Source of the DNA: Actinomycetes bacterium
GTDB lineage: Bacteria > Actinomycetota > Actinomycetes > S36-B12
Direction: 5' to 3'
NCBI GenBank assembly: GCA_014190275.1
Contig: BJGE01000013.1
Coordinates: forward strand, 1-37,448
Length of the DNA stretch: 37,448 bases
The notes beneath the pieces are model-generated. The model worked only from the letters and a program-made list of their open reading frames with translations. It had not been told where the DNA came from and made no database searches. This document shows, piece after piece, positions 33,378-37,448 of this stretch. Every line of letters begins with the position of its first letter. Position 1 is the first letter of the stretch. Made by a program: the position numbers and the translations under genes.

Positions 33378-34739
33378 CTATTGTGTGGATAGGGCTGCAA
33401 GGCGGGCGTGGATCGCGGGGATGTGCGCCTCGCTCTCCGGCTTCATAACGGTACTGCGCATGATGCGTGCCGTGGCACCGTCGAGTTCGACCTCGTGGCC
33501 TCGCTTCACAAGATCGGCGCCCTTGACCGTGTAGGTCGCGAGGTGGATCTGCTCGGTTGGGTCGCAGTCAGCGGCCGCGTGGAAGAGCGCATTGCTCGCC
33601 GCGTCGATCTCCGACATGCGACCTCGGGTCGGGAAGTACGTGATGATGTCGAGTTCTGGCATTTGGTAGGCCGTCATGGCGCCCGACGACTCGAGCAGGC
33701 GATGCCACTCGAGGGCTCCACGGCGATTCGCCCGTAGCACCTGGCCCAGACCTGCCTGGGTGAGCGGGAGCACCTCGAGGGTGAGCCAGAGCGCGGCGGC
33801 GGCAGCGCCCGCTCGGCTGCACTCAAGAGAGATCTCTCCGAGGTGGAGGTCATCGGAACTGAAGTAGGTGTAGGGGGAGTCGTGGACATAGAAGCGCCCG
33901 ACGCTCGGGTCGGAGAAAAGGACGGTGCCGCAGCCGTAAGGCTGGAGGCCATGCTTATGGGGATCGACGACGACGCTGTCGACGTCTGAGATCGCTGCAT
34001 AGGGCGCACTGGCGACTCCGTCGGCGGTGTCGTCGGCGATGAGCGAGAAGAAGCCCCCGTAAGCGGTATCGACGTGGACGCGAGCGCCGTGAGATCTCGC
34101 GAGGCCAACGATCTGGGGCAAGGCATCGAGGGCTCCGAGGCCGGTTGTACCGAGCGTTGCCACGACAGTTCCGATGGTGCCAGAGGCGAGTTCTTGGTCC
34201 AGTACCTGCAGATCCATGCGTCCCATGGCATCGGTCGGGATCGCGACTCCTGCGACTCCGATCACCTGGCACATGCGGGAGTGGGTGTAGTGGGCATCGG
34301 CGCTATAGGCGATCTGCTTGCCCGGGTGTGACTCCCGAGCGATCCACAGGGCCTCTAGGTTGGCGATGGTGCCGCTGGAGGTGAGATGGCCGAGATGCTG
34401 TTTGAAGCCGAACATCGTCGCCATCTGGGCAACGACCTCTTTCTCCATCTGCGCAGTGGCCGGGCCGCCGTCGAGCGCGTGGTTGTTCGGGTTGATTAGC
34501 ATTGCGGTCGCGTAGCCGAGGACGGCCGCCGGGTGCGGGGGCTTGAGCATCTGGCCGACATATCGCGGGTTGCCGAACGGATAGTTATCCCGGAGCCGCT
34601 CAGTTAGGCGATCAAGGGCGGCGCCGAGCGCGTCATCGGAGACGACGAGCGAGGGGTGCTGCTCGAAGGCGCCATAGGTGTCCTGCCAGGCACTGATCGC
34701 GGCGACGCCCTTGGGCAGCCACTGCTGCAAGTCGGTCAT
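33378..34739 (-). CDS. PLP-dependent group II decarboxylase (aromatic/diaminobutyrate type)
   Basis: A 453-residue decarboxylase of the DDC family. The PLP lysine is K262 in VVDPHKHGLQPYGC; HVDTAYGG (D224) binds the ring nitrogen; H150 in SADAHYTHSRM stacks on the cofactor; HLTSSGTIANLEAL binds phosphate. Related enzymes act on glutamate, aspartate, tyrosine or diaminobutyrate; the substrate is not clear, and the insertion YVHDSPYTYFSS is family-typical. ATG 34739 is chosen over an upstream in-frame codon because GAGAGGAGATC precedes it. Codon use is clearly richer in third-position G and C than in dnaB or rplI, and the gene breaks the rplI-dnaB neighbourhood, so horizontal acquisition is likely. 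Confidence 0.85.
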   Translation of the reverse strand: MTDLQQWLPKGVAAISAWQDTYGAFEQHPSLVVSDDALGAALDRLTERLRDNYPFGNPRYVGQMLKPPHPAAVLGYATAMLINPNNHALDGGPATAQMEKEVVAQMATMFGFKQHLGHLTSSGTIANLEALWIARESHPGKQIAYSADAHYTHSRMCQVIGVAGVAIPTDAMGRMDLQVLDQELASGTIGTVVATLGTTGLGALDALPQIVGLARSHGARVHVDTAYGGFFSLIADDTADGVASAPYAAISDVDSVVVDPHKHGLQPYGCGTVLFSDPSVGRFYVHDSPYTYFSSDDLHLGEISLECSRAGAAAAALWLTLEVLPLTQAGLGQVLRANRRGALEWHRLLESSGAMTAYQMPELDIITYFPTRGRMSEIDAASNALFHAAADCDPTEQIHLATYTVKGADLVKRGHEVELDGATARIMRSTVMKPESEAHIPAIHARLAALSTQ

Positions 34740-35030
34740 GATCTCCTCTCGGGCCAGTTGATCGGCTCCGGATCGGGCCCGTTCGTCCAAATAGTCGCGA
34801 GCCCTTAGTCTGGCAGGAGCGCGGGCGCATTGGAGAATTTCGGATGCGCCGGTTGTCCATGCGGTAGTTGGCCTGGGTCAGGCCCCCAAGGCATGCTCCG
34901 GGTCATTTCTCGCTCATCGTCACCCGGTGGTTGTTTGAGCCGCCACTATCCACCGCGAGACCTCTAAAGGTGTGGCGCCGTTCGGACAGTCTCCCACTTG
35001 TTGAAGAAACACCTTCAAGTGAATTGGAAA
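34740..35030. other. Gene-free stretch upstream of the decarboxylase
   Basis: About 290 bases with no supported gene. It must hold the minus-strand decarboxylase promoter, which I cannot place with confidence. A short inverted repeat GGCCTG/CAGGCC with a 3-base loop lies at 34870-34884. Confidence 0.4.
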
Positions 35031-35534
35031 TCAAGATACGCGCAGGGGTAACTCGGACACCAGCCCAGCCGCGGCGGCCTCGATCATGCGCAGCACCGTG
35101 ACGAAATCCTCCATGGTGCCGTGGTACGGGTCCGGAACATCAAGGGCCGGATCAGGTTCAGTGATGCCGCGCAGGGCTGGGTCGAAGGCGCGCATCATTC
35201 GCAGTTCGACGTGGGCGCCACTTGTTTGGATGAGTGCGGCAACATCGGCATAGTTGCTGGTGTCCATTACCAGGGCCAAATCGATATTGGCAAACCAACT
35301 CGGGGTGATCTGTCGGGCGGTGTGGTCAAGTGCGTACCCGTACTCGTTCAAGGTGGTGATGGATTTGACGTTCGCCCCCTGGCCGATGTGCCAGTCGCCG
35401 GTGCCGGCGGAGTCAACGGCGACTTCGCCAGCTAGGCCGGCGGTAGCGATGCGATCGCGGAGCACGGCCTCCCCAATCGGAGAGCGGCAGATATTGCCCA
35501 GGCAGATGACCGTGATGCGGTAGGGGTTTGACAC
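35031..35534 (-). CDS. Low-molecular-weight protein-tyrosine phosphatase
   Basis: A 167-residue phosphatase. The P-loop CLGNICRSP (nucleophile C11, R17) lies at the N-terminus and the general-acid loop DVPDPYHG near the end; both are complete. It removes phosphate from tyrosine (or small phosphorylated metabolites) in the cytoplasm. GTG 35534 is chosen because family members start a few residues before the P-loop and TACTCT ends six bases upstream, fitting a leaderless mRNA. It is divergent from dnaB. Confidence 0.92.
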   Translation of the reverse strand: MSNPYRITVICLGNICRSPIGEAVLRDRIATAGLAGEVAVDSAGTGDWHIGQGANVKSITTLNEYGYALDHTARQITPSWFANIDLALVMDTSNYADVAALIQTSGAHVELRMMRAFDPALRGITEPDPALDVPDPYHGTMEDFVTVLRMIEAAAAGLVSELPLRVS

Positions 35535-35566
35535 GGCTTGAGAGTACCCACTCGCTGAAAAATGTT

Positions 35567-35575
35567 CTATCCACA
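35567..35575 (+). promoter_or_regulatory. Possible DnaA box
   Basis: CTATCCACA differs in one base from the DnaA box TTATCCACA. Two weaker TCCACA motifs follow at 35689-35694 and 35701-35706. With only one near-match the call is tentative, but it lies upstream of the replicative helicase gene in an origin-proximal region. Confidence 0.3.
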
Positions 35576-35680
35576 GGCTAGGGAAGGGGAAACCGTTGCG
35601 GTCATGAAGGCAGCCCCGGGAACTATTTTTGGTGTCCCCATGCTGTCCCCAAGGGTTTACCGGGTAGGAGCAGGCGGTCC

Positions 35681-35816
35681 CCAACCCCTCCACAGGGCGG
35701 TCCACAAGGAGGTTGGACACTGCCGGCGCGTCGCCCATAGGTTACGTCAGACCCACCTGTTAGAACAGGTTTTTAGGCCCTCCTATTGGAGCAGGTGGGC
35801 ACGACGCAGCCGGCAG
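35681..35816 (+). ncRNA. Candidate structured leader RNA of dnaB
   Basis: Several helices nest in the 150 bases before dnaB. P0: CCAA-CCTCC (35681-35691, two-base bulge) with GGAGGTTGG (35708-35716). P1: CTGCCGGCGCGTCG (35720-35733) with 35802-35816, 14 pairs and one bulged A. P2 inside it: CCCACCTG (35752-35759) with CAGGTGGG (35792-35799), 8 pairs. P3: CTCC/GGAG around TATT (35780-35791). A competing hairpin, ACCTGT/ACAGGT (35755-35770) followed by TTTT, shares its 5' arm with P2, so terminator-like and anti-terminator-like forms exclude each other. P1 ends seven bases before the AAAGGAG site of dnaB. No known riboswitch is recognised. Transcription through the region is inferred from its position. 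Confidence 0.5.
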
Positions 35817-35833
35817 CCGGAAAGGAGAACTAG

Positions 35834-37192
35834 ATGAGTGTCCTTGAGTTGCCCTTGCCGGTTGAGCCCCGCGGTCAAGACCGCACTCCACCCAATGATG
35901 TGGCCGCCGAGCAGTCAGTCTTGGGCGCAATGCTGCTCAGCAAGGACGCCATCGCCGACGTAGTCGAGACCGTCCGCGAAGTTGACTTCTATCGGCCAGC
36001 GCACCAGACGATCTACGGGGCAATTCTTGACCTGTACAGCAAAGGCGAACCCGCTGACGCGGTCACGATTGCCGCTGAGCTAACAAAGAACGGCGATATC
36101 GCGCGGGTCGGTGGCGCACCGTATCTACATACCCTGGTATCGCTGGTACCGACGGCAGCGAACGGCAATTACTACGCCCGGATCGTGCGCGAGCAGGCGA
36201 TCTTGCGCCGGCTCGTCGAAGCCGGAACTCGAATCGTCAGCATGGGCTACACCGGCACCGGTGACGTCGACGAGATGGTGGACCGCGCCCAAGCCGAGGT
36301 CTATGACGTAACCGACCGGCGCCTGAGCGAGGACTACAGCCCACTGCGCGACATCATGAACGACGCATTGAGCGAGATCGAAGCGATCTCAAATCGCGGC
36401 GGCGAGATGATCGGAGTGCCAACGGGGTTTGTTGACCTGGATTCCTTGACCAATGGCCTGCATCCAGGCCAGCTGATCATCTTGGCGGCTCGGCCAGCAC
36501 TTGGTAAATCAACTCTCGGCTTGGATATTTGCCGCAATGCGTCCATCAAACACGGTCTGAGCAGCGTCATGTTCTCCCTGGAAATGAGCCGCAACGAGAT
36601 CGTCATGCGCCTCCTTTCAGCCGAAGCCCAGATCCCCCTGCACCACATGCGCTCTGGCACTATGAGTGAGAGTGACTGGGCGAGGTTGGCCAGCAAGATG
36701 GGCACGGTCAGTGAAGCCCCTTTGTTCATTGACGATTCACCGAACATGACCTTGATGGAGATCCGCGCTAAGTGCCGCCGTCTTAAGCAGCGCCATGATC
36801 TGCGCCTAGTGGTTGTCGACTATTTGCAGCTCATGACAAGTGGTAAGCGTGTCGAAAGCCGTCAGCAAGAAGTTTCGGAGTTCTCGCGCTCACTTAAACT
36901 TCTGGCCAAAGAACTTGAAGTACCAGTGATAGCAATCAGCCAGTTGAACCGTGGTGCTGAGCAGCGCCAAGATAAACGACCGATGCTCGCAGACCTCCGC
37001 GAATCGGGCTCCCTGGAGCAAGATGCGGACGTCGTTGTACTACTGCATCGTGAGGATGCCTACGAACGAGAATCACCACGTGCCGGTGAAGCCGACTTCA
37101 TCATCGCCAAACACCGCAACGGCCCAACAGGCCTAGTCACTGTTGCATTCCAAGGTCACTACAGCCGCTTCGTGGATATGGCGCAAACATAG
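35834..37192 (+). CDS. dnaB: Replicative DNA helicase DnaB
   Basis: A 452-residue hexameric helicase that unwinds DNA at the fork. The N-terminal domain (PPNDVAAEQSVLGAMLLSKD to about 165) binds primase; the RecA-like domain has the Walker A loop RPALGKST (K225), SVMFSLEMSRNEIVMRLL, the Walker B region VVVDYLQLM and the DnaB loop QLNRGAEQR. The C-terminal DADVVVLLHRED and FIIAKHRNGPTG are also typical. No intein is present, unlike in some mycobacteria. AAAGGAG lies eight bases upstream of ATG 35834. The gene follows the structured leader and is the expected downstream partner of rplI. Confidence 0.97.
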   Translation: MSVLELPLPVEPRGQDRTPPNDVAAEQSVLGAMLLSKDAIADVVETVREVDFYRPAHQTIYGAILDLYSKGEPADAVTIAAELTKNGDIARVGGAPYLHTLVSLVPTAANGNYYARIVREQAILRRLVEAGTRIVSMGYTGTGDVDEMVDRAQAEVYDVTDRRLSEDYSPLRDIMNDALSEIEAISNRGGEMIGVPTGFVDLDSLTNGLHPGQLIILAARPALGKSTLGLDICRNASIKHGLSSVMFSLEMSRNEIVMRLLSAEAQIPLHHMRSGTMSESDWARLASKMGTVSEAPLFIDDSPNMTLMEIRAKCRRLKQRHDLRLVVVDYLQLMTSGKRVESRQQEVSEFSRSLKLLAKELEVPVIAISQLNRGAEQRQDKRPMLADLRESGSLEQDADVVVLLHREDAYERESPRAGEADFIIAKHRNGPTGLVTVAFQGHYSRFVDMAQT

Positions 37193-37205
37193 GGTTACCG
37201 CACTG

Positions 37206-37211
37206 TAATAT
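37206..37211 (+). promoter_or_regulatory. -10 element of a leaderless promoter
   Basis: TAATAT ends eight bases before ATG 37220, which has no Shine-Dalgarno. The spacing is like the other TANNNT boxes in this window. No -35 is evident. Confidence 0.45.
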
Positions 37212-37219
37212 CTGCTGGC

Positions 37220-37448
37220 ATGGAACAAGAGTCACCAGAGAGTGCCCCAGAAGTAATAATGTTCGTGCGCCATGGTGAGAAACCAGGTGAAGGCACTGAG
37301 CCACATGGTGTTAACGAAGAGGGCAAGCATGACGGGCATTCACTTTCGGTATTGGGTTGGACCCGAGCCGGCGCGCTAGCTGGCTTTTTCGCCCATGCAC
37401 CCTCGAAGGCTCATCCAAACGTCGTGAAGCCTGAACGGATTTTGGCAA
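37220..37448 (+). CDS. Histidine phosphatase family protein, 5' part
   Basis: The first 76 residues of a gene cut by the right edge. VIMFVRHGEKPGEG carries the RHG motif with the phosphate-accepting histidine, and LSVLGWTRAGALAGFF is the second typical segment (L-T/S-x-x-G-x-x-Q/R-A). The second catalytic histidine would lie beyond the edge. The insertion GVNEEGKHDGHS after the RHG motif is unusual for phosphoglycerate-mutase-like proteins. Substrate unknown. Confidence 0.75.
   Translation, partial: MEQESPESAPEVIMFVRHGEKPGEGTEPHGVNEEGKHDGHSLSVLGWTRAGALAGFFAHAPSKAHPNVVKPERILA

Noticed and set aside
35735-35800. Similarity to the signal-recognition-particle RNA domain (GTCAG ... GGAGCAGG)
   Set aside because: The two parts are too far apart and no GNRA-type tetraloop or proper internal loop lies between them.
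1-37448. CRISPR array, tRNA or rRNA gene, prophage or intact insertion sequence
   Set aside because: None found on reading both strands: no regular spaced repeats, no tRNA cloverleaf or CCA-ended gene, and no transposase or integrase frame.

Overview
The window is chromosomal DNA from an actinobacterium of moderate G+C (high fifties per cent by eye). Three things support this. The gene order is the conserved actinobacterial origin-proximal order. Many genes have no Shine-Dalgarno but carry a TANNNT box 6-8 nt before the start codon (leaderless transcripts). The cell-wall and inositol genes (murJ with a separate pseudokinase, CwlM, FemX, ino1 with PadR) are of the actinobacterial kind. The species cannot be named from this sequence.

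Layout. 1-2000 is accessory or scrambled: a terminator hairpin, an unreadable stretch, a junction of an AAA-ATPase fragment with a XRE-type regulator, then an EamA transporter. From about 2017 the core block begins. On the minus strand it holds D-Ala-D-Ala-ligase-like and PLP aminotransferase genes; a dead AbiE-type toxin-antitoxin pair (4432-5090) lies on the opposite strand. The minus strand continues with cwlM, trxA, trxB, anti-sigma, ECF sigma (sigM-like), pseudokinase, murJ, DUF6049 and NUDIX, many overlapping by a few bases. Divergent from these is cca. A dead VapBC pair (16167-16491) follows, then DUF2252, a membrane protein, an MFS transporter, ino1 and padR. DUF5318, a class A penicillin-binding protein and a GT87-like membrane protein run on the plus strand. 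An alanine-racemase-like gene, femX and xthA form a minus-strand operon. The ribosomal/replication cluster rpsF-ssb-rpsR-rplI then runs to dnaB. It is interrupted by three tandem DUF805 genes, a strong terminator and an apparently foreign PLP decarboxylase. A low-molecular-weight phosphatase sits divergent to dnaB, and a histidine-phosphatase gene is cut by the right edge.

How it works together. The core block links envelope synthesis (lipid II export by MurJ, the CwlM regulator, transpeptidase/glycosyltransferase, interpeptide-bridge enzyme, D-Ala-D-Ala ligase), redox (thioredoxin pair), envelope stress control (sigma/anti-sigma) and replication (SSB, DnaB).

Most notable observations: (i) an unusually structured leader just upstream of dnaB, with a 14-bp closing stem, nested helices and a competing terminator-like hairpin; (ii) a symmetric bidirectional promoter whose two -10 boxes share seven base pairs; (iii) a PadR-type palindrome pair filling the spacer of the padR-ino1 promoter; (iv) degenerate catalytic sites in CwlM, the MurJ-linked kinase and the alanine-racemase-like protein; (v) a zinc-free S18; (vi) three decayed toxin-antitoxin or regulator loci next to core genes; (vii) no parAB in the window where the usual order would put it. 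I did not find an intact, clearly new multi-gene system. The dnaB leader is the best candidate for something undescribed.
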